Part shown: positions 11,399 through 23,004 of the stretch, piece after piece
Numbering within the stretch: the first letter of the stretch is position 1
How the letters are laid out: every line of letters starts with the position of its first letter
Origin: Pristionchus mayeri
Lineage: Eukaryota; Nematoda; Chromadorea; Rhabditida; Neodiplogasteridae
Length of the DNA: 64,000 bases
Direction: 5' to 3'
Assembly: GCA_036245805.1 (NCBI GenBank)
Contig: BTRK01000001.1
Location: 7,688,001 to 7,752,000 of the forward strand
Notes under the pieces: generated by a model
Seen by the model: only the letters and a program-made list of their open reading frames with translations
Told to the model about the DNA's origin: nothing
The model's database searches: none
Program-made: the position numbers and the translations under genes

Positions 11399-14300
11399 AT
11401 GATAGGGTGGTACCAGCGGATGATGGCGGCGCGGCCGCTTCTCACGCAGATGGTAACATCAGGTTGGTGAGATCGGCGGTTACGGTGGGAATACTGTATA
11501 ATATATACTGTTATCAGGGGCATTGTTCATGAAAAGCAAGAAGTTCCATTACTGTGGTTAGTTTATTGGTTTTTCGAAGGGAGATGTAGGCTCGATTGCC
11601 TCTGTGTCATTTGCTGGGTGGATAATGTGGGTATGAAGCATGAAATACCTAGGCAGATTCCGTTGTGCTCTCGACTTCCTCTGTTTCCCAATTTGTTTTT
11701 CTAATTGTAAGACAACTCGCTCTCGAAAGTTAATTGTCCGTCCATCTGTAATGGATGGATAATGTGAGTGTGCAACGTGAATCATTTAGGCTGGGGACAT
11801 TTGTAGCACGTGCGCCGTTTGTGCGCCAGTATTGTGTGAGCTTACCTTGACGATAGTTTGAGATATTTTAGTGAACATCTTAACCGAAACGGAATATGCG
11901 TTCGTCATTTATGATGGTGTAGGCCAACTAGGGTACTGTAGCTCGCTACAACCTTATGAAAAGGTCCAGAAGGCTGCTATTGTTGTTGAGGTACCAGTAG
12001 TTGTGCGGAATCGTATCTTCAGTGGTGCAGGCAGCCTTCGTCGTCCTAGAATTGTTCATTACTGTAATATGTTTAGTACCGTAATCTACAGTATCCCTCC
12101 TTGAGGCACGATCACGGGCGCGGGTGACGTCATCGCGCAATTCGGAATCGAGAAGCGCTCGCTGAAGGATTACGACGCACTGCGCACCGCGCGATTCGTC
12201 GTCCTAGGTGGAGGCCTCCTCGTGAGTGTGTGGTGTACGGTAGCCGACAAATCGAATGGGGTTACGGTAGTCTCATGAATTAAAGGGTTGCGGTAGTCAA
12301 ACTAATGAACCGAACATTACACTCTATCTGTTATCGCTTTCTTTCGCAAGGGATTTCTATCGAGAGTCAGATTTTTGTGAAAATTTTTGCCCTCGAATTA
12401 TGGATTTCACCTTTATCTTTTAAGAATTACAGCTCGGTTCATTTTGCTAAGTTGTAGGCATGTTCTTGTGTCGTAAAAAACTAAAAATGCCGCAGTTTGG
12501 TAAATACTGTGGCATGCGATAGCCGTCGAATCGAAAGGTTTAAGCTAATCTTCCTTTAATCCTCAGGCACCCCTCCAAAGTCGCTGGTTCATCTTGCTGG
12601 AGAAGATTCGCTCCGGACCGGCCAAACTCGTGCCGCTCAAGCGACTCGCCGTAGATCAGGTTAGCGATTATCGATTAGAGAATACTGTAGTCCCGTAACT
12701 ACTGTAAGTAACTACTATCGTTGTTCCAGCTCACCAATACCTTTTTTAAAATTTGGAATCGGAGAAAAACAAATTTGACCCCCTTAGCCAGCGGGAATCA
12801 CGGCCCGATTTCGGTTTCAGGAGGTTGCTGTGAGTAGTTTGGAAGCAACGAGGCGATCATTTCTTGCTTTTCCCACCACAAAGAAACAATTCACAGCGTG
12901 TCAGGCGAGGGAAATAGGTTCGTTTGCGTGGCCCATCGATTCTCGGAGGGATATCGCCCTCTCACTGTGTCTATTTTTTCACTCTCCTAGTCGGTCTGTG
13001 GAAACTCTCCTAGTCGGTCTGTGGAAATCCCAATTGTGTAAAATGGGAGTATCCGAAAATAACATTATTGTGAAACATATCGAGTATTTTTGTCACTGAC
13101 AAAATTGTCAGCAACACAGCCTGTCAGGATGGATGAAAAGGTTCATTTTCGTGGCGGACGAGGTATTTATTTGTTCGCTCTCTTAATCCCTTCCTATTCA
13201 TTTATTTCTCACAATTCCCTCCGAACAGTCAGACGAAGGATGTAAAGAGTCAAATTTCCTTGATGAAACATAATCATTTTTCAGTTTTAACGACTTTCAA
13301 AAACTCGAAAAACAAATATTTTTTGCGAAACATATCCAATTTTTGCCGAAAATCGCTATTTTCGACCTTAAACTTGGAACTAATCTCGTAAGGTCGATCT
13401 TCATAACCAATGAAATACATGATTCGATAGCCAATGCATTGGGGAACAACTTATAGGAGCCCGATTTTTCATTTTCGACTTAGGTTTCGCGTAAAATCGA
13501 TTTGCATAGAGATCTGTGAAGAAAAAATGACCGCAAAACAGCAAAAATGGGGCGAAATGATCGATCTTTCCCCTTCCCTCATTAGAATACGTCCGCCGCG
13601 ATATTGGCCATTCTCATCCAATCTGACAGGCTGTGAGCAAGTCTGAAAAAATAATGGTCATTCTTGGCTGAAACATATTGCAATTTCATAGCAATCGTGT
13701 GAAAATCGACTGCTTTGCCCACTCCAGAACTATTAACTCTGATAGGAGTAAAGATATGAATATGGCGATTGTGCAGAAAGTAGCGCAAACCCCTTCCGCA
13801 CAATCTGATCTGCCCGGTTGGTCATCTTCGATCTCAGTCAGCAGTGGCATGAGCTAACGTTCCGAAAACTCAGCATTTCACAGCGCTTCCATTGTCTCGT
13901 TCCATTGTTCGTCGCTCCCATTGTCCGAGAATGAATGGGATTAGTCGGGCCACGCAAATGAGCTTTTCTTCCCCCTTTGACACGCTGTGCAATTAATATA
14001 AGATACTTTCCGTATGTTATGCCCTATATGTACTTTATTTGGCTGCATTATCTATATATTGTTAAGTACGGTAACCTTTCGCAGGTGCTCTTTGCGCCCG
14101 GCTGCGGCGCCTACATTCTCGTGTGCCTACGCGTGCTCGAAGGTGAGCGTTTGGTGTAGTGTACGGCGTGCAGTCGGAAACGACGATTACTAAACGTCGC
14201 CACTTGTGCAGGGCACACGCTGTTGGATGCGATGTCGGCGTGCAAGCGCGACTGGTTCGGCATCTGGACCATGAGCATCAAGGTACGGTATGATGAGGAC

Positions 14301-15420
14301 TAATAGGTCTAAAGGTGTAAGGAAGGGTGAAGCAAAAAATGTTGCCAATTTGTACGAGAGCTATTAAAATATTAAAATAACAGTTATGTTCAGTATTTTT
14401 GATTCGTCTATGTATGATCTACCGTCGGAAGTGGGATGAGACGTCTAATATGGAAATGAATCTGCGTTGGAATTAGTGCGCAGCTAGTAATTAAATGACC
14501 TTCCGAATTGCTCTTTAAAAATGAACAAATGCGGTGATTTTGAGAGCTGTTTTTAAAATTCGAAAATCCGCCATGCCGTTTCATGTTTTGGTTCTTCCTC
14601 TAGAGCGAGGCGTGAAGCTCAGATCAATACGAGCTTGGTTTTTACGTGCAAATAATTCAAAAAATAAATTTTCGTCTGTGAATCTGCAATGGAATGTGTG
14701 GGCAGCTAGCAGCTAAAATATCATCCGAATTAAACTTTTAAAAAGAACAAACGCGGTGGTTTTTGCTAGCCATTTCCGAAATTTTCAAAATCCACCGTTT
14801 ATTTACATGTGTTGTTCTTCCACTAGTGGGATATTACAAATATCTCTCTCTTCAGTTCTGGCCCGTGGTCAACCTCTTCAACTTCTACCTCGTCCCTCTG
14901 CAGGTACGTGTGAGCAAAATCGTTGTTCAAATAGATAAAATATAGGAAAAATTGAGTTCGTATTAGTTGATAGAATAGCTGCCTTCCAATTGTTAGTCAA
15001 GCGGCTTATGCGTTTCACGGATAACTCAAAATTTGAATGTGATAATGCTAATTGAGTGGTTTTCAATTCACATAAAAACTTTGCTAATTCGCGGAATTGG
15101 TTGGATGAGAACTATTGCGTCGTGCCGCTTTTTATGTATCAAAGGCGGAATTTCTAATTAGTTCTCACGGAACCAAGCACCGAATTAATGGCATTCAATC
15201 GCAGTTAATAACATATTTATTTAGGTGAGGCCATTATAGTAATATTACTCGTCCACATAGGGAATTGGTGATTGATTGATCGAGTACGGTAGCTTGGAGG
15301 AAGTCAAATATCGATTTTTTGCAAATGCGCGTGATCTTCGTGCAGTTTGCGGCTCTCTTCTGGTGCTCGTACTTCTCCTTAGTGACGCAGAAGAAGAGCC
15401 CTCAGCCCATTATTGATTGA
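11399..15420 (+). CDS. Mpv17/PMP22-family membrane protein, tandem copy 1
   Basis: Exons 11399-11462, 12106-12221, 12567-12659, 14085-14142, 14212-14282, 14856-14903 and 15346-15420 give about 174 aa, close to the 176 aa of human MPV17. Family marks are the N-terminal YQRMMAARPLLTQ, a Gly-rich GAGDVIAQFG, KRDWFGIW, and the signature FWPVVNLFNFYLVPLQ. Mpv17/PXMP2 proteins are small four-helix proteins of peroxisomal or inner mitochondrial membranes, thought to form channels. The last exon is abnormal. Copies 2 and 3 have TGCAG|ATGCGCGTG, but here it reads TGCAAATGCGCGTG, so the acceptor is lost. A GTGCAG 21 bases downstream keeps the frame and would drop seven residues. The C-terminus (KKSPQPIID) also differs from KKLPHPHEADY in the other copies. 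It may be functional or decaying. Confidence 0.75.
12892..13989. mobile_element. Foldback element in intron 3 of Mpv17 copy 1
   Basis: Termini CACAGCGTGTCA and its exact complement, flanked by CAATT on both sides (12887-12891 and 13990-13994). The arms are diverged but still pair (GTTCGTTTGCGTGGCCC near 12917 with about 13950; ACAGCCTGTCAG near 13118 with about 13628). The corresponding introns of copies 2 and 3 lack it. No coding function is seen. Confidence 0.7.
15095..15176. mobile_element. About 82-bp palindromic MITE (family J), copy 1
   Basis: Inverted repeat AATTGGTTGGATGAGAACTA with its imperfect complement ending GGAACCAA. It lies in the last intron of Mpv17 copy 1. Relatives are at 23101-23182 and 25714-25806. 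The latter sits at the matching position of copy 3. Confidence 0.55.
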
Positions 15421-16388
15421 CCGCGACGCGTCACGCGCCGCGTCTAGAGTAGACTTTCGTAGAGTAGAGTAAAGTTTGAGTAGAGTAGATTTTAAATAAC
15501 ATTTATCGATTATGGTCAGTCATGCTATACAAAAGTACTTGTAAGGTGCGAACCGCTAGATTTTTTCCGAGTTGTTGCAATAGAATAGTGTCATTTCGAT
15601 GATTTTAGAAATTGTAGATTACTAGTTTTTGAGTTGTTTTTGTTGACAACAACTGTGAGCTTTGCAAAACCTCAAAGATCTCTTTTGATTGCAATTATTC
15701 CTACCCAATCTCCTCCTTTGCCCCCACTATTGCTGGGTAGAGAATTTGTATGGGTTACTGCAAATTGTATGGGTTACTGCTTGCGAACTGTCATCATTCA
15801 AGGTATAATTTCGAGTATTTCCTTCAGAGCATTTCGCTATCTCTGTCACTTGTAGCCTCATTGGTATGGCAATATTCCGAATGTGTTGCGATATGAATTA
15901 TCGTCTTGTCTTTCTAATGATATGTAAATAATAGTAGTCTGTCGAATGAGTACTTCTCACTTCATAGGGAAAGAATATGCGATATTCTAATAGTTCAAAA
16001 CGTGAATAAAGAAGTATTACTATTACTGTTCGTGAGCGATATTAAATGAAAAACGTCGAGCACGTTGAGATATCTGTCGTTGGTCTGACACACCGGACTC
16101 AAAGCGGATACGGTGGTCGAGCCTTTCAATGGAGGGAGTGGTTTTTATGTGTTTTTTTTCTTGTAATCGGGTACGCAATCTGCTTTGTAAACGATTATTA
16201 AGTATATGATCAGTTACGAAAATAGTTTCAATGGATAATGTGTTTTAAAATACCAAGGAGCGCATGGTGGCAAATATATTTCGTAACTGATCATATTTTT
16301 CGCGTATTTGTTCTGAGCATTTCGCTATATACCTGCCACTAGTTGGATCAATCGATTCCTAAAAAATTACGGTATTCGATTTGCAGGG
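15421..16388 (+). other. Spacer between Mpv17 copies 1 and 2
   Basis: No gene is seen. It contains a diverged copy of the Ala-rich gene's final codons and 3' spacer (about 15650-16110), including an AATAAA near 16005. The same arrangement follows copy 2 (22208-23004). Confidence 0.6.
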
Positions 16389-19300
16389 ATGATACGGTGG
16401 TATCAGCGGATGATGGCGGCGCGGCCGCTCCTCACGCAGATGGTAACATCAGGTTGGTGACCTATTGGTGGTTACGGTGGGATTACGGTAAAATAGGTAC
16501 TGTAGTAAAGAGCGTTGTGCATTACATACGAGAAATTCCCATTATCGTTACTTGTTTAGTTTTAATAAGTTGTACGTTAGCTCGATCGTCGCTGAAGTAT
16601 CTGCTGGGTTGATACTATGAACGTGAAGCGTGAAATGTCAAGGCACATGGTGTGATCTAGCCTGCTCCAATTCAGCATAATTCTGATTGTAAAAGCCGAA
16701 CGATTGATGAATCATTGCTCTTCCATATGTGATGGACAAATAATGGGAGTGTGGAACGTGAATCATACAGGGAACTTGACTCATTATTTCCATCGTTGAA
16801 TAATCATTGATCTTCTTATTTTGAACTTGCATCGACGATAGTTGTGCTATTTCAGAGAACACTTGCACTGGGACAGCATATATGAATATATTTGTTCGTA
16901 AGTTTTGATAGATTAGGCCCAATAGGATACTGTGGCTCTCAATAATCTATTAAAATGGTGATTTAGGCCTTTATTGTTGTTAAGGTACTAGTAGTTGTGC
17001 TGTATTATAATATGTGATGTAGGTGTAGCCTTGGACGTCCTAGAATTGTGCATTACCGTAATCTACCGAATCTTCATTACCGTAATCTACCGTATCCCTC
17101 GTTCAGGCACGATTTCGGGCGCGGGTGACGTCATTGCTCAGTTCGGGATCGAGAAGCGCTCGCTGAAGGACTACGATGCCCTTCGTACCGCGCGATTCGT
17201 CGTCCTCGCAGGAGGCATTATCGTGAGTGTGTGGTGTATGGTAAATTGATTGGGGTTACGGTTGCCGACGAAGCTATTGGGTTATGGTAACCGACGAATA
17301 AACCGAACAGAGTAAAAGATGTGCTCTCTACCTCAATGCCTGTAACTAGCGGCGTCCCACAGGGATCAGTCCTAGGCCCCTTGCTCTTCCTTATTTACAC
17401 CTCAGAAATTCCTACTCTAGTACAAAATCATGGCGTCGTTGCAAGAATATATGCCGATTACATAAAAATATATGGGTCCTTTAGGAAGGGGAATTCACCC
17501 GCCCCTCTACAAGCTGCGATTGACACTATCGTAAACTGGTCTGAAGAGTGGCAACTACCGCATGCTGCGCATAAGTGTAACTCATTGCACCTAGGCAGAG
17601 CAAATACAAAGCGAACATATGCTATTGGAACCACAACTCTGGAACAAAAAGAAAAAGTGAAAGACTTCGGTTTTGTTGTCCAGAAAAACCTCTCCATTTC
17701 GATCATTGCACTGCCGTATCCATTAAAGCCAAAACTACTGGCCACACGATCCTCAGAGCCTTACGAACCAAAAATATAGAAGTACTCGTCAAAACATACT
17801 CAATGTACATTAGACTGATTTTAGAAAGCGCATCATCCGTCTTCAACCCTTACCAAAACAAGGATAAAAAGGAACTCGAAAAGGTACAGAACTATTTCAC
17901 ACGACGTTCATTTATGCGCTGTTTTAATTATACTTGGGAAAACATGCTCTCGATCGCAACAAGAAACTAGGCATTGAGTCCCTAGAGAAGCGTAGAATGG
18001 CGATTGATAAGAGAGTAGCCACAAATCTCATCTGAGGCAAATATAGTATTTATAACCACATTATTTTAAAATTTACTACACTCGAAACGGTATGAACTTC
18101 AATAATCCTGGATCGAACCATAACTACAGACACAATAGCTTCTTTCCAAGAGCGGCTAGGCTTTTAGTAAATTCCGAGAATCAAACAAATTCCCCTGAAT
18201 AGATCCCCCCGGCCTATCGTCCCATTTTTTCACTCGTCATTTTAATCGTAATTAACGTATCATCTATTGTCATGTTTTTCCACGTTATTTCAGAAAGGAA
18301 TAGCATAAATATTAAAAAATTAGCATTCTATGTGTTCTTGCTTTCTGTGCGAGGGTCATTCTTAGACATCCCAGCGAAATGCCAGTTTCATCTTTATCTT
18401 TTAAGAAATACAGCACTGTGCGCAGTGTTGAACGGTGCCTTGCTGCTCCTAACAATTAAACAAATCAGTATTTTGATAAAGAGCGTGATGTTCGAAATTC
18501 CGCAAAAATACTACATTTTAAGGAATAGGGTGGTGCGCGGTAGCCGGCAAATCCAAAGGATTACGGTAGCCGAGGAATGGATCGAATTTTCCATTCAATG
18601 TGTTCTTCAAATCATTCAAATTTTTTCGGGCGAAATCATTCAAATTTTTTTCTTGGTCCGATTTTTTATACATGGATAAACCCACGTGTTCTTGCTTTCT
18701 TCCCAAGGCTCTTTCTGGTTAAAGTCAGGTTATAGTGAACACGGCATTGGTGCCCTCGAAATGCGGATTTCATCTTTATCTGTTAATAAACAAAGCGATG
18801 TGTAGAGTGCTAAATTGTGCCTTTCTTCCACTAATAAAAATTCCAAAGAAACAGTAGTTTGATAAAATATCGATCGCTTTCTTCCTCAGGCGCCCTGTCT
18901 CAATCGTTGGTTCGTCGTGCTGGAGAAGATTCGTTCCGGGCCGGTCAAACTCGTGCCGCTCAAGCGACTCGCCGTAGATCAGGTTAGCGATTATCAATCT
19001 GCATGTGATGTGGCCCTTTTGTCTGTTCCAACCAATAGCTTTCATAATAATAGTGGGATCGGGAATCAACGGCTTCATTCCGGCTTCATGAAGTTGCTAG
19101 TTTGAGATGGCGCGAAACGATTTGGTGGGCTGTCATACGACAAAAAAAATTAATATGAAATTCTTCGTCTTTGTATGATCTACATGTGATGCGTGTGGGC
19201 AGCTTGAAGCTAAATCTTCTGAATTCCTCTTACCTAAAGAAAAAAAAACGCTGAATTTTTGCGAACCGTTTCCGAAATAGGAAAAACCACCATGCAGTTT

Positions 19301-22207
19301 CATGTTTTGGTCCTTACCCTAGAGTTTGACGTTGCACTCGAAGCGTTGTATATAAGGTTGTGAAGGAAATAAAAAATCTTCTCTTCAGTTCTGGCCCGTG
19401 GTCAACCTGTTCAACTTCTACCTCGTCCCTCTGCAGGTATGCGATTTCTAGCCGATAATCCTGGTATCGTAGATATTAGGGTGGTGAAAACGACTCTCGA
19501 GTACTCGACCTTGTTTACTCCCCCTATCGAGCCATTGAGGCGAGTCTTGCTTACGATCCCCCCTCGATGGCTCGATTTAGAGGGGGGAGGGGATCGAGCC
19601 ATCGAATCCCTTTCGAGCCTGAATCGAGCCTGGCATTTTCTCAGCTCTCCATGGACCAAATGAGCTAAATTTGGCACCGTTGGAATCAGGACGATTATTG
19701 CTATCCAGCACATATTAATTTGATCTCATAATGAAAAAAAACAGAATTTTTATATTTTGTGGCCATTATTAAGTAATTTTAGTAATTTTTCGGTGAAAAT
19801 TTATTCAAAAAGTGTGATAATATATTTCAAATTAGTCATTCAAGCAAATATATTATTAAAGCTCTTCTTCCTCATCATCTGAGCCATCTTCCTCAAATTC
19901 GCTCTCGTCCGATTGGTATCCATAGGTTACATCAAGGGGTGTGGTTGTAGAGGGGTCAACATTAATGATTACTTCTGACTGTGAAACTAGAATCGGGGGA
20001 GGGCGTAGGATATCTCGCGTGCTCGATCTCCGATGCAGTTCAGTCTAAGCAGTAGGCAGGATTCCATGGTCTCGGGAGATAGCACGGGTCTCCTGTAAAA
20101 GAGTAGGAATGCTGGCTACTAGAAATATTTTGTATCTCCGATTTTGATTTAACTTTGTTAATATACCCTATTGGAGGTCAGAAGAAGGTTAAGCCAGTCA
20201 GTTTGGTGATATCTGCAAATTATCGATTTTTTTTATTTACGTACATCAAATTGACGTACATCAGTCAATTTTGATCGTGCAGCGAACTTTTTTTTCTCAT
20301 TTTGCTCGTTTTCGAGAGATCTACAATCCCGTCAACGCAGCACAAACGGGCAAATCACGTCTTCATATCGAAAATTGCGAAAAACTGAATTTCGTACTGA
20401 GAATATCGATTTCCTGGCTTCGTATGCCATAAACACAATCGTTTTTATTCTTTCAACGGAATCTCCACACAAAAATAGGTGGTGCCCACGTTAAGTATTT
20501 TTCATATAACCTGCTTTTCAATATCGATTTAGTATGGGAGTCCATGTCTCGTTTTGCACTTGGTCGATTTTTGGAAGATTCAGTTTTTTGGTCATAACTT
20601 GGTTCAAACTGATGGTATCGAGTTCACAAAAAATGAATTCGAAAGCTCTCGAGAAGCCGGAAAACTTTGACTCAGTGGTCTTAAGTGATGAAATTCGTAG
20701 TTTTCTCGTTATTGAAAGAAAACTTTCCAAAATGCCAAAAAAACGTTGATTTTGGCTGCTCAGATCGAACGAATGACCAGTATTGAAGAAGTCTTACATT
20801 TTAAATTTTCCAGGTATCCCATAACTACATTAGTGACTTAAAGCACCCAAAAATTGACCATTCTCTATTAGGTGATAAAAATCCATACTGAATCACAATT
20901 TTATAGTTTTAAAAAATATCGGATAATATGATGAGCATGTTTATTCAACATTCCAACTGAAAACATATAATAGGATAGTACAAAAAAATGTCTAAAATGT
21001 GTAAGCCTTCTTCAATACTGGTCATTCGTTCGATCTGAGCAGCCAAAATCAACGTTTTTTTGGCATTTTGGAAAGTTTTCTTTCAATAACGAGAAAACTA
21101 CGAATTTCATCACTTAAGATAACTGAGTCGAAGTTTTCCGGCTTCTCGAGAGCTTTCGAATTCATTTTTTGTGAGCTTGATACCATCAGTTTGAACCAAG
21201 TTATGACCAAAAAACTGAATCTTCCAAAAATCGACCAAGTCCAAAACGAGACATGGTCCCATACTAAATCGATATTGAAAAGCAGGTTATATGAAAAACA
21301 CTTAACGTGGGTACCACCTATTTTTGTGTGGAGATTCCGTTGAAAGAATAAAAACGATTGTGTTTATGGCATACGAAGCCAGAAAATCGATATTCTCAGT
21401 ACGAAATTTAGTTTTTCGCAATTTTCGATATGAAGACGTGATTTGCCCGTTTGTGCTGCGTTGACGGGATTGTAGATCTCTCGAAAACGAGCAAAATGAG
21501 AAAAAAAAGTTCGCTGCACGATCAAAATTGACTGATGTACGTCAATTTGATGTACGTAAATAAAAAAAATCGATAATTTGCAGATATCACCAAACTGACT
21601 GGCTTAACCTTCTTCTGACCTCCAATAGGGTATATTAACAAAGTTAAATCAAAATCGGAGATACAAAATATTTTCAAGTAGCCAAACCAGTCAGTTTTCC
21701 TACACTTTTACAGGAGACCCGTGATAGGTTGTTCCGGAGACGCTGCTTGTCGAGCAGACCTGAAGAGCACAAATCGAAATCTATCAAAACATTACAGTGC
21801 CATAACTGCTATGATAACCAATCAATCTCTCACCTGCAGCACTGAACACTCGTTCGGCAGAGACTGAAGTGGCGGGGATGGGGAGTGACTTGAGAGCCAG
21901 TTCCGTTCCAATCGCCTTCCAATCACAGTCGAAGTTCTAGAAGAAATATGTCGTAAAAGGGGAGAGAGTCGATGGCTCGAAAGCTCGATCCAGGCTCGAT
22001 AATAAGAGTCTCTAAGAGGGCTCGATTATTTGTTTTCACCACCCTAGTAGATATCGATTGATATAATACGGTAACGTGGATGAAATCAAATATCGATTTT
22101 TGCAGATGCGCGTGGTTTTCGTTCAGTTTGCGTCTCTCTTCTGGAACTCGTACCTCTCCTTCGCCACGCAGAAGAAGCTCCCCCATCCGCACGAGGCGGA
22201 TTATTGA
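16389..22207 (+). CDS. Mpv17/PMP22-family protein, tandem copy 2, two exons missing
   Basis: Exons 16389-16452, 17107-17222, 18890-18982, 19389-19436 and 22106-22207 align one-for-one with copies 1 and 3. The two exons encoding the FAPG...LVCLRVLEG and ACKRDWFGIW segments are absent between 18982 and 19389. Those exons total 129 bp and are bounded by phase-0 junctions, so the remaining exons still join in frame and would give a 140-aa protein lacking about 43 residues, including one membrane helix. The last intron has been expanded by a 2.6-kb hAT element and intron 2 by a LINE remnant. It may be a pseudogene or encode a shortened variant. The open frames and GT-AG sites are intact. Confidence 0.65.
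17290..18265 (+). mobile_element. Non-LTR retrotransposon (LINE) reverse-transcriptase remnant
   Basis: The frame at 17321-17779 contains GVPQGSVLGPLLFLIYTSEI and YADYIKIYG, which are reverse-transcriptase motifs of jockey/CR1-type elements. The usual catalytic YADD/FADD is YADY here, so the enzyme would be dead. Downstream, about 17780-17960 in another frame, the thumb-like sequence LVKTYSMYIRLILESASSVF and KDKKELEKVQNYFTRR continues, followed by many stops. It is 5'-truncated and frameshifted, and lies in intron 2 of Mpv17 copy 2. Confidence 0.8.
19477..22046 (-). mobile_element. hAT transposon, internally deleted and interrupted
   Basis: Termini TAGGGTGGTGAAAAC and near complement GTTTTCACCACCCTA, flanked by a perfect 8-bp duplication GTAGATAT (19469-19476 and 22047-22054). 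The minus strand keeps the transposase C-terminus. An exon ends near 21831 with SLPIPATSVSAERVFSAAG, the hAT dimerisation signature. The next exon holds LLDKQRLRNNLSPETMESCL. The last exon is 19978-19856, with an acidic tail ending DDEEEEL. Only about 100 bp lies upstream of the dimerisation exon, so most of the transposase, including the catalytic core, is missing. It lies in the last intron of Mpv17 copy 2. Confidence 0.85.
20083..21723. mobile_element. Foldback element D inside the hAT transposase exon
   Basis: A palindrome of about 1.64 kb with ends CACGGGTCTCCTGTAAAAG and its near complement, flanked by ATAG on both sides (20079-20082 and 21724-21727). The arms are over 95% identical by eye: AGTTTTCTTTCAATAACGAG near 21076 is the complement of the stretch near 20710. 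The centre is near 20900. It interrupts the hAT transposase between codons for NNL and SPETMES. Removing one ATAG plus the element restores that frame. Confidence 0.85.
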
Positions 22208-23004
22208 TTGACCGCGACGCGTCACGCGCCGCGCCTAGAGTAGAAATAACATATTTATAGAAGATTATGATCAGTCATGGTATACAAAGATACTTGTAAG
22301 TTCCGCTAGATTTTTCCCGAGTTGTTGCAATAGGATAGTGTCATTTCGATGATTTTAGAAAATTCTGATTACTTGTTGTAGTTGCTTTTGTTGCCAACTG
22401 TGAGTTTTGCAAAACCTCAAGGATCTATTCTGTTTGCAATCATCCCTACCCATTCTCCTCCTTTCCCACCCTCTATTTCTGAGTTGTGCCTTGATGTTCA
22501 AACGAGATATAAATATGCTAGCCTGTCGAATGCATTTGTTGCTTCTTACTTCTTAGTGAAAGAATATGCAATATTTCCACGACGATAATTCCAAACGTGC
22601 ATAAAGGAGTATTACTGTAACTATTTGTGAGCAATGTGAAATGAGAAACGTCGACCACGTTGGGATATCTGTCATGGGTTTGACACGCCGTACTCGATGT
22701 TACGGTGGTCGAACCTTTGAATGGAGGGAGCGGATATTTCGTTTTTTTCTGGTGATCGGGTGCGAAATTTGCTTCGTAACCGATTACTAAGCAGTTTCCA
22801 AGGAAGGTTTTACGTTTAAAATATTTTAAAAATATTACAAAAGAGCGTTTTCGCAGTCGTCTTTCGTAACTGATCATATTGCTCGCGCACTATCCTGTTT
22901 CAAGGTATACTTTCTTAGCGTTGTCTTCTGTGTATTTCCTTATGCGTATCATTAGTTTGACCCAATCGATTCCTCGAGGATTACGGTATTCGAATTGCAG
23001 GGGG
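22208..23004 (+). other. Spacer between Mpv17 copies 2 and 3
   Basis: No gene is seen. It shares the copy-1 downstream spacer (AACGTCGACCACGTTGGGATATC near 22648, CGTAACTGATCATATTG near 22865). This sequence also occurs upstream of copy 1, near 11277, marking the repeat-unit boundary. Confidence 0.6.

Noticed and set aside
20518..21343. Pair of frames beginning MESFLSITRKLRISSLK on opposite strands
   Set aside because: Arms of foldback D; no domain, codon bias or splice structure.
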